Shown here one piece after another: positions 42,421-50,951 of a DNA stretch of 64,000 nucleotides (its first letter is position 1; each line of letters starts with the position of its first letter). The notes beneath the pieces are model-generated. The model saw nothing but the letters and a program-made list of their open reading frames with translations. It was not told the DNA's origin and did not search any database. The stretch is from Streptomyces sp. 846.5 (lineage in GTDB: Bacteria > Actinomycetota > Actinomycetes > Streptomycetales > Streptomycetaceae). Made by a program: the position numbers and the translations under genes. The stretch is from NCBI RefSeq assembly GCF_004365705.1, contig NZ_SOBN01000002.1:1116001-1180000 (forward strand), read 5' to 3'.

Positions 42421-45294
42421 TCAACGGATCTGACGGCGGACCAGCTCGTGGAACGGGCTGCCGGCGTCGGCGAGCAGGGCGGCCGGCGGTCCCTGCTGGA
42501 CCACTCGGCCCTCCGACATGACCAGCACCCGGTCGGCGTCCATGACGGTGGAGAGCCGGTGGGCGATCACGATGCGGGTGGCGCGCAGCCTGCGGGTGCT
42601 CTCCATCACCACCCGCTGGGTCTCGTTGTCCAGCGCGCTGGTGGCCTCGTCGAAGAAGAGAATGCGCGGGCGGCGGATCAGCGCCTGGGCGATCATCAGC
42701 CGCTGCCGCTGCCCGCCGGAGACGGTGCCGCCACCGTCGGAGAGAATCGTGTGCATGCCCATCGGCATCCGCTTGATGTCCTCGGCCAGGCCGGCCATCT
42801 CGGCGGCCTCCCACGCCTCCTCCGGGGAGAAGGTCTCGTTGCCGCAGATGCAGTCCAGGATCGAGCCGGTGAACGGCTGCGCGTTCTGCAGGACGACTCC
42901 GCACTGACGGCGTACCGCGGTGCGGTCGAGGGCGGCCAGTTCCTGGCCGTCGTAGCGCACGCTGCCGGAGGCCGGCCGGTCGAAGCCGATCAGCAGGCGC
43001 AGCAGGGTCGACTTGCCGCAGCCGCTGGCCCCGACGATCGCCACGAACTCGCCCTGCCGCACCTGGAAGGACACGTCGTCGAGCACCAGCGGTCCGTCCT
43101 CGGCGTACCGGAACGACAGCTGGCCGACCTCGATCGCGCCGGTCAGGACGCCCGGCGGCGTGCTCCCGCCGGACACCTCGGGGACCTCGTCGAGCACCGG
43201 CTTGATCTGTTCGTACAGCGGCAGCACCGAGGCGGCGGAGAGCAGCGCGCCGGTGAGCTGGGTGACCGAGGTCAGCACCATGGTCACGGCGGTGCTGAAG
43301 GTGAGGAAGCTGCTGGCCGAGAGGGTCCCCCGGGCCGGGCCCGCGAGCAGCATGAACATCAGCAGCGTGCAGAGCGGCAGATAGAACGCATTGAGGACGG
43401 TGATCAGATTCTTGATCCGGCCCACCCGCCGCTGCAGCTCCCGGCTGCGGGCGAACTCTCCCGCCCAGGCCGCATAGGCGAATTCCTCGGCGGCGGCGAC
43501 GCGCAGTTTGGGCAGGCCGCGCAGGGTCTGGAAGGCCTGGTTGTTGAGCTTGTTGTTGAGCGCGATCAACCGGCGCTGCCACCGCAGTTGCCACAGCCCC
43601 AGGACCAGGAACACGGTGCCGATGACGGCCACCATGGCGAGGGCCGTCAGCGCCAGCGGGACGCTGTAGTAGAGCAGCAGCGCGAGGTTCACCGCACTGA
43701 CCGTGCCGGCCTGCACGGCCACCGAGCTGATGCCGGACAACACCCGGCGGATGGCGCTGATGCCCATCGCCGCCGTGGCGAGCTCTCCGGTGGAACGCGC
43801 CGCGAAGAAGCGGGTCGGCAGCCGCAACAGCCGGTCCCAGACGGCCGGTTGCAGGGTGGCCTCGATACGCCCCTCCATGCGGAGGATGGAGATGTTCTCC
43901 AGCAGCATGAAGGCGGCCGAGACGACGGTGGTGGCCACGATCGCCAGCGAGGTCTGGACGATGAGGCTCTTCTCGGCGTTCGGGACGTAGCTGCCGAGGA
44001 CCTGTCCGGTCGCGATCGGCACCAGCGCCCCGAGCAGCACCGCCACCAGCCCGCCGAGGACCAGGTTCCGCAGGTCCGGCCGGGTGCCACGGAGACTGAA
44101 CCGGAGCAGGCGCCAGGCGGGCAACGGCTGTTCCGGCAGCGGGCGGTAGAACATGACCGCGTGGGTCTCGAACTCCGCCGCGTTCATCGCGCTGATCCTG
44201 GTCCGCCGGCCGGTGGTGGGATGCACCGCGTGGTAGCCGCCGCGCCGCCACAGCAGCGCGACCAGAGTGCCGGTGCCGGCCCGGTGGCCCACCAGCGGGC
44301 CGGCGTTCTCCCGCCACCAGCGCCCGGTGAGCCTGACCGTGCGGGTGCGGAACCTGGAACTCAGCGCGATCCGTTCGACCGGCCCCAGCCGGTCGTCGGT
44401 GGCCCCGCTCTGCGCAGACGCGGACGCGGAGGCGGGCACGGAGGCGGGCGCGGTGACCGTGATCCCGGCGGCGGCCGCGACCGTGCGGCAGACGGCGAGG
44501 GCGGCCTCGTCGGACCCGGCGACCGGCCGTCCGGCAGCCCGCCCCGGGGTGTCGGAGGTGTCGATCGAGTCCAACAGCGCCCGGTCGGCCTGGGCCCTGA
44601 CTGCGTGGCCGGCCCTGACACCGGCCGCGGCCCGGTCCTCGTGGGCGCGCTCCAGCTGTTCGATCCGGCGGTCCACCGAGATCATCAGCCGGGTCTGCTG
44701 GTCGACCAGGCGCTGCCACATGACCGCGTCGACCAGCAGGTCCCTGGCCAGGTCCGCGCTGAACGCGGCGCCGTACTGCAGGCTGCCCGGGTCCACCAGC
44801 ATCCACAGGATGCCGTCGTCCGAGGAATCGTCGGCGGAGTCGTCGGCGACCGCCGCTACCGCCCCGTCCGCCGGGGTCTCGAACACGGCGCGCAGGCTCC
44901 GCCCGATCCCGCGGGCGAACGCGTCCTCCAGCGGGCTGGGGGGCTGTTCGGCGCCACCGTACTGACGGTGGTACAGCTCACGCAGCTGGATGCGGTGCAG
45001 CACGCATCCCTGCAGCGGCCTGCCGACGAGGGTGTGCCGCGGTCCCTCGACGGGCCCCAGCAGCAGGGCTCCGGTCCGGAGCCGGCCGAGGAAGTGCCAG
45101 CGGCCCTGCTCGGCGGCGTCGACCGCGAACAGGTCCAGCGCGCCGTCCACGACCAGCCAGAGCACATCGGGCCGCTCCAGCGGCAGGCTGCGCAGGCTCG
45201 CGCAGTCGACCGGTTCGCCCAGAGCGCCCAGGGCGCCGACCACCACGTCGCCGGTCCAGGGACCGGCGGCCGCCGGGTACTCGACCGATGTCAC
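42421..45294 (-). CDS. NHLM-type peptide-export ABC transporter (no peptidase domain)
   Basis: A 957-residue membrane ABC protein like the second transporter of NHLM bacteriocin systems. It has a long N-terminal soluble region (about 1-390), partly cyclic-nucleotide-binding-like and without a C39 Cys. Six transmembrane helices follow (about 405-650), then a nucleotide-binding domain with Walker A GASGCGKST, signature VSGGQRQRL, Walker B ILFFDEATSALD and H-loop HRLS. It probably forms a heterodimer with the C39-containing partner encoded 17 bp upstream. The operon order is precursor peptide, HlyD-like subunit, C39 ABC, this ABC, all on the minus strand. Confidence 0.88.
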   Translation of the reverse strand: MTSVEYPAAAGPWTGDVVVGALGALGEPVDCASLRSLPLERPDVLWLVVDGALDLFAVDAAEQGRWHFLGRLRTGALLLGPVEGPRHTLVGRPLQGCVLHRIQLRELYHRQYGGAEQPPSPLEDAFARGIGRSLRAVFETPADGAVAAVADDSADDSSDDGILWMLVDPGSLQYGAAFSADLARDLLVDAVMWQRLVDQQTRLMISVDRRIEQLERAHEDRAAAGVRAGHAVRAQADRALLDSIDTSDTPGRAAGRPVAGSDEAALAVCRTVAAAAGITVTAPASVPASASASAQSGATDDRLGPVERIALSSRFRTRTVRLTGRWWRENAGPLVGHRAGTGTLVALLWRRGGYHAVHPTTGRRTRISAMNAAEFETHAVMFYRPLPEQPLPAWRLLRFSLRGTRPDLRNLVLGGLVAVLLGALVPIATGQVLGSYVPNAEKSLIVQTSLAIVATTVVSAAFMLLENISILRMEGRIEATLQPAVWDRLLRLPTRFFAARSTGELATAAMGISAIRRVLSGISSVAVQAGTVSAVNLALLLYYSVPLALTALAMVAVIGTVFLVLGLWQLRWQRRLIALNNKLNNQAFQTLRGLPKLRVAAAEEFAYAAWAGEFARSRELQRRVGRIKNLITVLNAFYLPLCTLLMFMLLAGPARGTLSASSFLTFSTAVTMVLTSVTQLTGALLSAASVLPLYEQIKPVLDEVPEVSGGSTPPGVLTGAIEVGQLSFRYAEDGPLVLDDVSFQVRQGEFVAIVGASGCGKSTLLRLLIGFDRPASGSVRYDGQELAALDRTAVRRQCGVVLQNAQPFTGSILDCICGNETFSPEEAWEAAEMAGLAEDIKRMPMGMHTILSDGGGTVSGGQRQRLMIAQALIRRPRILFFDEATSALDNETQRVVMESTRRLRATRIVIAHRLSTVMDADRVLVMSEGRVVQQGPPAALLADAGSPFHELVRRQIR

Positions 45295-45311
45295 GTCAGT
45301 TCCCCCCGCAC

Positions 45312-47534
45312 TCAGTGCTCACGGACCAGCGCGGCGTACCGCCCGGCGGAGGCGAGCAGCTCCTCGTGGCGCCCGCGTTCCACCACGGTGCCGTGGTCCA
45401 GGACGAGGATCTCGTCGCTGTCGCGCACCGTGCTGAGCCGGTGTGCGATCACCACGCAGGCGCAGCCGCGCCGTCGGACGTTGTCGATGATCACCTGCTC
45501 GGTCTCCGCGTCCAGGGCGCTGGTGACCTCGTCCAGGACCAGGACGCTGGGCCCGCGCACCAGGGCCCGGGCTATTTCGAGGCGCTGCCGCTGGCCGCCG
45601 GAGAAGTTGCGGCCGTCCTGTTCCACCCGGCTGTGGATGCCGCCGGGCCGCCTGGACACGGCGTCGTGGACCGCGGCGTCCTTGAGCGCGGCGATGACGG
45701 CCTCGTCCGGGATCGAGGGGTCCCACAGCGCCACGTTGTCGCGGACCGTGCCCTCGAAGAGGAAGACGTCCTGGTCGACGAAGGAGACGGAGGCGGACAG
45801 CGCGCTGCGGGGGATCTCGTCCAGCCGCTGCCCGTCGATGCGGATCTCACCCTCCCACGGCTGGTACAGGCCGGAGATCAGCCGGGACACCGTCGACTTG
45901 CCGCTGCCGGAGCCGCCGACCAGCGCGACCTGGCGGCCCGGGCCGACCGACAGCGAGAAGTCGGTGAGCAGCGGCTTGTCGAGCGGGCTGTACCCGAAGG
46001 TGACGCCGTCCAGGGTGACGTGCCCGCTGAGCCTGCGGGCACCGGCGGCCGGTTCGCGCCGGGTGTACAGCGGGTCCACCGGGAAGGCCTCGACGTCCCT
46101 GAGCCGGGCCATGTCCGCCGCGAAGTCCTGGACCCGGCCGGCCACGCCGTTCAGTCGGGTGACCGGCCCGGTGAAGCTGGTCACCAGCGCCTGGAAGGCC
46201 ACCAGCAGACCGATCGAGATGCCGCCGTCGGCCGCCCGCTGACCGCCGATCAGCAGGATCAGCGCACTGTTGAGGGCCGCCAGGGTGGGGGCGACCACGG
46301 CCAGCGCCGCGCTCGGCACGCCGAGCCGCTGCTGCCCGTCGAGGGTCAGCGCATGCTGGCCGGCCCAGCGGCGGAAGTATCCGTCCTCGGCCCCGGTGGC
46401 CTTCATCGTCTCGATCAACTGCAGGCCGCTGTAGGAGGTGTTGGTCAGCCTGGCGGCGTCCGCGCGCAGCTTCTGCACGCCGGTGCCCCGGATCCGCACC
46501 ACCACCCGCAGCGCCACCACGTTGAGCAGCGCGATCAGCACCCCGAGCACCGTCAGCTGCGGGTCGTAGGTCCACAGCAGCAGCGCGTAGAGGACCACGA
46601 CCACGGCGTCCACCCCGGTCGCGGCGAGATCCCTGGCCAGGGTCTCGGCCACGGTGTCGTTGGACTGCAGCCGCTGGACCAGCTCGGCCGGGTTGCGCTG
46701 GCTGAAGAAGGTGACCGGCAGTCTGAGCAGGTGCCGCAGGAACCGGGCGCTGCTGAGCGTGGACGAGATCATGCGCCCGCGCAGCAGGTTGGCCTGCTGC
46801 AGGGCGGTCAGCCCGGCGGTGAGAGCCACCATGGCGGCCATCGCGGCGAAGAGCACCGGCAGCAGCGAGGTCTGGTTGCCGATCAGGAACATGTCGATGT
46901 AGGTGCGGCTGAGCGCCGGCAGCACCGCGCCGACCACGACCAGCAGGAAGCTGGCGAGCAGGGCGGCCAGCATCGCGCCCGAGGTGCCGCGCAGTCGCGC
47001 CGGCAGGGCGCGCAGGATGCCCGGCCGCCGGCCCGTCCTGCGGAACCCGTCGCCGGGCTCGAAGGTCAGCACGACACCGGTGAAGCTGGAGTCGAAGTCC
47101 TCCGGCGGGACGAACCGGCGGCCCCGGGCCGGGTCGTTGATGTGCACGCCCCGGCGGCCGAGGCGACGGCGCATCCCGTCGTAGACGACGAAGTGGTTGA
47201 ACTCCCAGAAGAGCACCGCCGGCGCCTGGACCTGGGCCAGCGCGGCCGGTTCCATCTGCATGCCCTTGGCCGTCAGGCCGTAGCCGCGTGCCGCCTTGAG
47301 CACGCTGCTGGCCCGGGAGCCGTCGCGGGACACACCGCAGGCGATCCGCAGCTCCTCCAGCGGCACATGCCGGCCGTGGTGGCCGAGCACCATCGCCAGC
47401 GCGGCGGCGCCGCACTCCACGGCCTCCATCTGGAGCACCGTGGGGCTGCGCACCGCCCTCGGCTTTCGCGGCCTGCGCCGTCCGGCGTTCGACCGGTCCG
47501 GACGGTGCCTCCCGCGATCCTGCGGCACGGTCAT
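45312..47534 (-). CDS. C39 peptidase-containing peptide-export ABC transporter
   Basis: A 740-residue bacteriocin-type ABC exporter. The N-terminal C39 peptidase domain cleaves double-glycine leaders: nucleophile Cys41 in LQMEAVECGAAAL, His in FNHFVVYDG, Asp in HINDPARG. Six membrane helices and an NBD follow (Walker A GGSGSGKST, signature FSGGQRQRL, Walker B VLVLDEVTSALDA, H-loop HRLS). The start is ATG 47534, overlapping the HlyD gene stop (ATGA); a longer open frame to 47636 reads into that gene. It should process the GG leader of the precursor at 48527 and export the mature peptide. Confidence 0.92.
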   Translation of the reverse strand: MTVPQDRGRHRPDRSNAGRRRPRKPRAVRSPTVLQMEAVECGAAALAMVLGHHGRHVPLEELRIACGVSRDGSRASSVLKAARGYGLTAKGMQMEPAALAQVQAPAVLFWEFNHFVVYDGMRRRLGRRGVHINDPARGRRFVPPEDFDSSFTGVVLTFEPGDGFRRTGRRPGILRALPARLRGTSGAMLAALLASFLLVVVGAVLPALSRTYIDMFLIGNQTSLLPVLFAAMAAMVALTAGLTALQQANLLRGRMISSTLSSARFLRHLLRLPVTFFSQRNPAELVQRLQSNDTVAETLARDLAATGVDAVVVVLYALLLWTYDPQLTVLGVLIALLNVVALRVVVRIRGTGVQKLRADAARLTNTSYSGLQLIETMKATGAEDGYFRRWAGQHALTLDGQQRLGVPSAALAVVAPTLAALNSALILLIGGQRAADGGISIGLLVAFQALVTSFTGPVTRLNGVAGRVQDFAADMARLRDVEAFPVDPLYTRREPAAGARRLSGHVTLDGVTFGYSPLDKPLLTDFSLSVGPGRQVALVGGSGSGKSTVSRLISGLYQPWEGEIRIDGQRLDEIPRSALSASVSFVDQDVFLFEGTVRDNVALWDPSIPDEAVIAALKDAAVHDAVSRRPGGIHSRVEQDGRNFSGGQRQRLEIARALVRGPSVLVLDEVTSALDAETEQVIIDNVRRRGCACVVIAHRLSTVRDSDEILVLDHGTVVERGRHEELLASAGRYAALVREH

Positions 47535-48337
47535 GGCAGGACCCAATCGATCGGGTGCTGGGCGGCCAGGTGGATGGCGCCACCGACCAGGGTCGTGGAC
47601 TCGATCGCGTACGGGGGTCCCTGCGCCGACGACCACGCGTACCCGGACGTCGTTCCGGTGGACCGGTCCAGCTGGACCAGGACGGCCACCGGCTGGCCCT
47701 GCGCCGAGAACTGCGCGCCCAGGCGGCTGTCACCGAGGAAGGCGGTGATCTGCTGCTGCGTCTCGGGAACCCGCCCGACCTCCAGAACCCGCCCGCGCAG
47801 CAGGCCGTAGCGTTGCGCGGGCACCGACTGCACCGTCAGCTCGACGGCGGAACCCACCGGGATCGTCGATCCGCCGCCGCTCGGCGCGTACAGCACCGCC
47901 AGCAGCGGGTCGTGCGGGCTGTTGACGCGCTCCACCGTCGCCAGATCCGCCCCCACGGCGACGACGGCACCGATGCCGGCCGACAGCGCCGTCACCCGGC
48001 CCGCGGCCACCGTGCGCACGGTCTCGACCTTCTGCTCGGTGCGCACGCTCAGCAACGGCGCCCCGTTGCCGAGCGTCTCTCCTTCGTTGGCGAACACAGC
48101 CGTGACCTGACCCGCGAACGGGCTCTGCAGGGTGTAGCTGCCCTCCGCGAACGTCAGGATTCCGGGCACGTCCAGTTTGGGCGAGACCGAGCCGGTGACC
48201 GCCCAGAAACCCGCCACCGCCATGACCAGAACCGTGACCGTCAGCACCAGCCGGCCCTGCGGCCGAGCCAAATGCACCGGTACATCGAGCTCCTCGGGCG
48301 ACTGCAGCTTGGAAAGCGCCTTCTGGCGGAATTGCAC
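47531..48337 (-). CDS. HlyD-like NHLM secretion subunit
   Basis: A 268-residue membrane-fusion-type protein. It has a short cytoplasmic N-terminus, one transmembrane helix (about 30-50, LVLTVTVLVMAVAGFWAVTG), a biotinyl-lipoyl-like beta domain (GILTFAEGSYTLQSPFAGQVTAVFANEGETLGNGAPLLSV) and a beta-barrel region. It is shorter than Gram-negative HlyD because it lacks the long coiled coil, as in NHLM-system homologues of actinomycetes. It is coupled to the C39 exporter by a 4-bp overlap. Its 5' leader contains two hairpins (48364-48391, 48417-48466). Confidence 0.85.
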   Translation of the reverse strand: MQFRQKALSKLQSPEELDVPVHLARPQGRLVLTVTVLVMAVAGFWAVTGSVSPKLDVPGILTFAEGSYTLQSPFAGQVTAVFANEGETLGNGAPLLSVRTEQKVETVRTVAAGRVTALSAGIGAVVAVGADLATVERVNSPHDPLLAVLYAPSGGGSTIPVGSAVELTVQSVPAQRYGLLRGRVLEVGRVPETQQQITAFLGDSRLGAQFSAQGQPVAVLVQLDRSTGTTSGYAWSSAQGPPYAIESTTLVGGAIHLAAQHPIDWVLP

Positions 48338-48363
48338 AAACCATTCCTTTGAATACGCCGGTA

Positions 48364-48391
48364 GCGGTCGGGCACCAAAGCGCCCGACCGC
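48364..48391 (-). promoter_or_regulatory. Leader hairpin upstream of the exporter genes
   Basis: Perfect 10-bp inverted repeat (GCGGTCGGGC / GCCCGACCGC) with an 8-base loop, 27 bases upstream of the HlyD-like start. It lies just after the larger hairpin at 48417-48466 in the direction of transcription. It could be the second part of a tandem terminator or a structure controlling exporter translation. Confidence 0.6.
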
Positions 48392-48416
48392 ACCTCATGA
48401 AATCAATTGCTCGACC

Positions 48417-48466
48417 GAGCAGCGACGGGCCCCGGCCCGAGGAAATCCCGGGGCCCGTCGCTGCTC
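48417..48466 (-). terminator. Strong hairpin between precursor and exporter genes
   Basis: Perfect 17-bp arms (48417-48433 and 48450-48466; arm GAGCAGCGACGGGCCCC) enclose 16 bases. The structure follows the precursor stop (48527) by about 60 bases and precedes the exporter operon on the same strand. Such partially read-through terminators are classical in bacteriocin operons: they make far more precursor than exporter mRNA. The downstream minus-strand sequence is A/T-richer (AATTGATTTC) but has no clean U-run. Confidence 0.75.
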
Positions 48467-48526
48467 ATTCACTCCGGGCCGTGAATCCCGGAGCGACCCC
48501 CGCCGGCGCAGACCGGCTTCCGAAGG

Positions 48527-48748
48527 TCAGAGACCGGCGAGGCCGGTGACCTGACCCGGAACCAGGCTGGCGACCGTCGAGACCGTCTGGCCGAGGCCGC
48601 CGGGCAGGACGGACTCAGCAGCACCGAGGACCGGCGAGGTGACGCCGGAGAGGTCCAGCCCGAGCAGGCCGACCCCGCCCGACACGCTGTCCAGGTCGCT
48701 GTCGGAAATCTCGCGGGTCTCGACCTGCGGCGTGAAGTCCTTACGCAT
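48527..48748 (-). CDS. Double-glycine leader precursor peptide, cysteine-free
   Basis: A 73-residue peptide. Residues 1-25 form a textbook double-glycine leader ending ISDSDLDSVSGG, the recognition site of C39 peptidases. The 48-residue core (starting VGLLGLDLSG and ending VTGLAGL) is rich in Gly, Leu, Val, Ser and Thr and contains no Cys, so no lanthionine, disulfide or sactionine can form. The sequence resembles peptides annotated in Streptomyces as 'type A2 lantipeptide' on leader grounds alone. No LanM, radical SAM, YcaO or other modifying enzyme lies nearby. A GAAGGGAAG Shine-Dalgarno precedes the ATG. Predicted product: an exported, probably unmodified amphipathic peptide (bacteriocin or signal). 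Confidence 0.82.
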   Translation of the reverse strand: MRKDFTPQVETREISDSDLDSVSGGVGLLGLDLSGVTSPVLGAAESVLPGGLGQTVSTVASLVPGQVTGLAGL

Positions 48749-49154
48749 GAGTTGCGCTTCCCTTCAATACTGTGGGGTGTTTCATGATTGATTTCGGCCA
48801 GGTCCGGAGGACGCCGATCCGGCCGGTTCAACGGTTGCCTGGCCCCGAATTCCTGGGGCCAGTCCTTGCGACTTCCGCCGATGGAATGATCCAACCATGT
48901 CAACGGGCGTTCCGTCCAGTCGACCTGTCGGATTTTCGGTGAATATTTCCGCACCCGGCCGTGATTCCGTGGAGCATTACCCAGGGAATTGTGACGGCTT
49001 CTTCACACATTTTCGCGCGCCCATTCCGGCGGCCGACGCAGGCATTCTCCGAGCATGGCCGGGCGACCCCCACAGGCCGCAGGGCCGCCCACCCCGAGGG
49101 GTGAACGGCCCTTCTGGCCGGGCGGATTGCTGCGGTCGACCAGCTGATCACGCG
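48749..49154 (-). promoter_or_regulatory. Upstream region of the precursor gene, with palindrome
   Basis: About 400 bases without a credible gene, carrying the precursor promoter. A perfect 8-bp inverted repeat (CTGGCCCC / GGGGCCAG, 48839-48846 and 48855-48862, 8-bp spacer) lies about 100 bases upstream of the precursor ATG and could be an operator or leader hairpin. The region is more A/T-rich near 48880-49020. A small open frame on the minus strand (48900-49151) has no ribosome-binding site and is discounted. Confidence 0.4.
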
Positions 49155-49922
49155 TCAACTCCCGGTGGCGACCTGGTCAAGGCGGTCCACCCGGCCCTGG
49201 GCGTCCTTGTGGATGCCGAACAGTGGCGCAGGATGGAGCACCAGGCTGGACGCCACTGCGGCAAGAGTGTTCACGGACGAGCCCGTTCCCGTGCTCAGCG
49301 GGGCCGTGGTGGTCACCACGGCGTCAGTGAGCACGTGCAGCCACTGCGCTCCCCCGCCCGGCACGAGTTCCCCGCGCACGCAGGTGACCGGGACGGCGTA
49401 CATCAGTGCGTCCACGCCCGTGCTGAGAACGCCGGGCAACTGGAGCGAGTACAGCCGCACCAGGGTCTCCCCCGCCCGGGCCGTCACGCAGCCGACCGTC
49501 TGGCCGGGGTCCGGCACCGCCGACGTCGCCGACGCCGAGGGCCCGGCCGAAGTGGGGCTGCCGGAGCCGGAGGGCACGACCGGGCGCGCCGAGCGGCTCG
49601 GGGTCGCGGACGCCCGGGGATCCGCCGAACGTGCCGGGTCCGGCGCGGCGGACGCGATGCCCGAGGCGGACGCGCTCGGGGTCCCGCCGGACACCGGCGG
49701 AACCGCTTGCGGTGCGGATCCCAGGGCGCCGGTGATCGCGAAAGCCGTCCCGCCGACCAGCAGCCCCGACACGGCCAGCGCCGGCACGGCCAGCAGCCGC
49801 CGCCGACGGCGCCGCTCCGCCAGACGGCGCAACTCCGCCCCGCTCAGCGGCGGTTCGCCGGCAGCGCTCGCCGCGAGGCCGCGCAGCGACTCCCGAAAGC
49901 GCTCGTTCCGTTGGCTCATCAC
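49155..49922 (-). CDS. Anti-sigma-like single-pass membrane protein
   Basis: A 255-residue protein. Its N-terminal cytoplasmic segment of about 45 residues (ESLRGLAASAAGEPPLSGAELRRLAERRRRRR) is followed by one transmembrane helix (about 45-65, LLAVPALAVSGLLVGGTAFAI), a Ser/Pro/Ala-rich linker (about 75-140) and an extracytoplasmic beta-rich domain (VGCVTARAGETLVRLYSLQLPGV...). The gene starts within the stop of the ECF sigma gene, the standard arrangement for sigma/anti-sigma pairs, though no zinc-binding HxxxCxxC motif is visible. It probably tethers or senses for the SigE-family factor. No function has been shown for close relatives that I can name. Confidence 0.7.
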   Translation of the reverse strand: MMSQRNERFRESLRGLAASAAGEPPLSGAELRRLAERRRRRRLLAVPALAVSGLLVGGTAFAITGALGSAPQAVPPVSGGTPSASASGIASAAPDPARSADPRASATPSRSARPVVPSGSGSPTSAGPSASATSAVPDPGQTVGCVTARAGETLVRLYSLQLPGVLSTGVDALMYAVPVTCVRGELVPGGGAQWLHVLTDAVVTTTAPLSTGTGSSVNTLAAVASSLVLHPAPLFGIHKDAQGRVDRLDQVATGS

Positions 49923-50488
49923 GCTGACATTTCCATCAGGTCGTCGGACAGATGCTTGGCCAGGGCCGCCCTGGCCCGCGACAGGCGGACCTTCACGGTG
50001 CCCTCCGGCGCTCCCGTTTCCCGGGCGACCTCGGCCACGGGCAGGTCACAGAGGTAGTGCAGGACAACCACTCGACGCTGCTCCTCGGATATCTTGCGCA
50101 GCGCTGCCACCAGCGCGGCGTACTCCGGCCCCGGGCTCGGGGCGTCGGGCGGGGCACCGTGCCGGAACACGGCCAGCAGGGAGCTGCGGGTGCGCCGCCA
50201 TCTGCTGACCGCCAGCCGCCAGGCCACCGTGCGCACCCATGCCTCCGGCGCCTGCGCCTGCGACAACTCCTCGCGCCCGCGCCAGGCCCGGACGAACGCC
50301 TCCTGGACGACGTCCTGCGCCTCGGCCAGATTGCCGGTCATCGCGTACAGCTGACCGACCAGCCGCGACCAGCTGCCGGCGTAGAACTCGTCGAACTCGT
50401 CAGGCGACAAGCGCTCCCGCTCCCTGCTCCGGCGGTATCCGGCGGTTCCCGCTGTGCGCGGAATGCCGACTACCGGGCGCAGCCACAT
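49919..50488 (-). CDS. SigE-family ECF RNA polymerase sigma factor
   Basis: A 189-residue ECF sigma factor of the actinobacterial 'SigE family' subgroup. Region 2 includes FDEFYAGSWSRLVGQLYAMTGNLAEAQDVVQEAFVRAWRGREEL and WVRTVAWRLAVSRWRR; region 4 includes LPVAEVARETGAPEGTVKVRLSRARAALAKHL. It is coupled to the anti-sigma-like membrane protein (GTGA overlap). The start may be further in than 50488; SPDEFDEFYAGSW is the conserved beginning. Lying between the Pro/Tyr peptide and the GG-peptide export genes on the same strand, it is a candidate regulator of the export cluster (inference). Confidence 0.85.
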   Translation of the reverse strand: MWLRPVVGIPRTAGTAGYRRSRERERLSPDEFDEFYAGSWSRLVGQLYAMTGNLAEAQDVVQEAFVRAWRGREELSQAQAPEAWVRTVAWRLAVSRWRRTRSSLLAVFRHGAPPDAPSPGPEYAALVAALRKISEEQRRVVVLHYLCDLPVAEVARETGAPEGTVKVRLSRARAALAKHLSDDLMEMSA

Positions 50489-50578
50489 CGGCCGCGCACT
50501 CCATCCACCACGTCCCCGCTCCCCCGGGCCCCGGTCCGCACATCCTGTCGAACGCCGCTGCCGGAGCCCCGGCCGGGG

Positions 50579-50812
50579 TCAGCGCAGCTGACTCAGCGAC
50601 CGGAGCAGTGACCTGAGGAGGTCCGGGGTCACCGGACTGACTCGGGACGCGCCGGGGCCGTCGTAGTGCGGCTGCTGCGTGCCGGCGCCGGCCCCGGTTC
50701 CGGGGGACGCCTGGAACCACGGCGCGACGGGACCGGGGCCGGCGACGTCGGCGGGGTACGGGTTGGCGGGGTACGGGTTGGCGGCGTAGTGGTTGGCGTA
50801 CGAGACACCCAT
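50579..50812 (-). CDS. Small Pro/Tyr/Gly-rich peptide of unknown function
   Basis: A 77-residue peptide starting MGVSYANHYAANPYPANPYP, with three N-P-Y-type repeats, a Gly/Ala/Pro-rich middle and an amphipathic ending (PDLLRSLLRSLSQLR). I recognise no family and no signal peptide. ATG 50812 is chosen because GGGAGCAAGG precedes it; an in-frame ATG at 50869 would add 19 residues without a good ribosome-binding site. It is followed after 90 bp by the ECF sigma gene on the same strand. It could be a small regulator, a RiPP-like precursor or a structural peptide; codon usage looks normal. Confidence 0.5.
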   Translation of the reverse strand: MGVSYANHYAANPYPANPYPADVAGPGPVAPWFQASPGTGAGAGTQQPHYDGPGASRVSPVTPDLLRSLLRSLSQLR

Positions 50813-50951
50813 GAGGCCTTGCTCCCTGGGGGTAGGGGTGGGCGACTGCAGAACTGGGGGGCGATTCATGCTCTCTACGCAGCCCGGCACCGTCCCGGTT
50901 ACATCCCCCGCCAGGAAATCTTCGTGACCTGGGTCACAGTGCCGGCGCGCG

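Noticed and set aside
48527-48748. Lanthipeptide precursor
   Set aside because: The leader is lanthipeptide-like, but the core has no cysteine and no LanM/LanB-C or other modifying enzyme is nearby.
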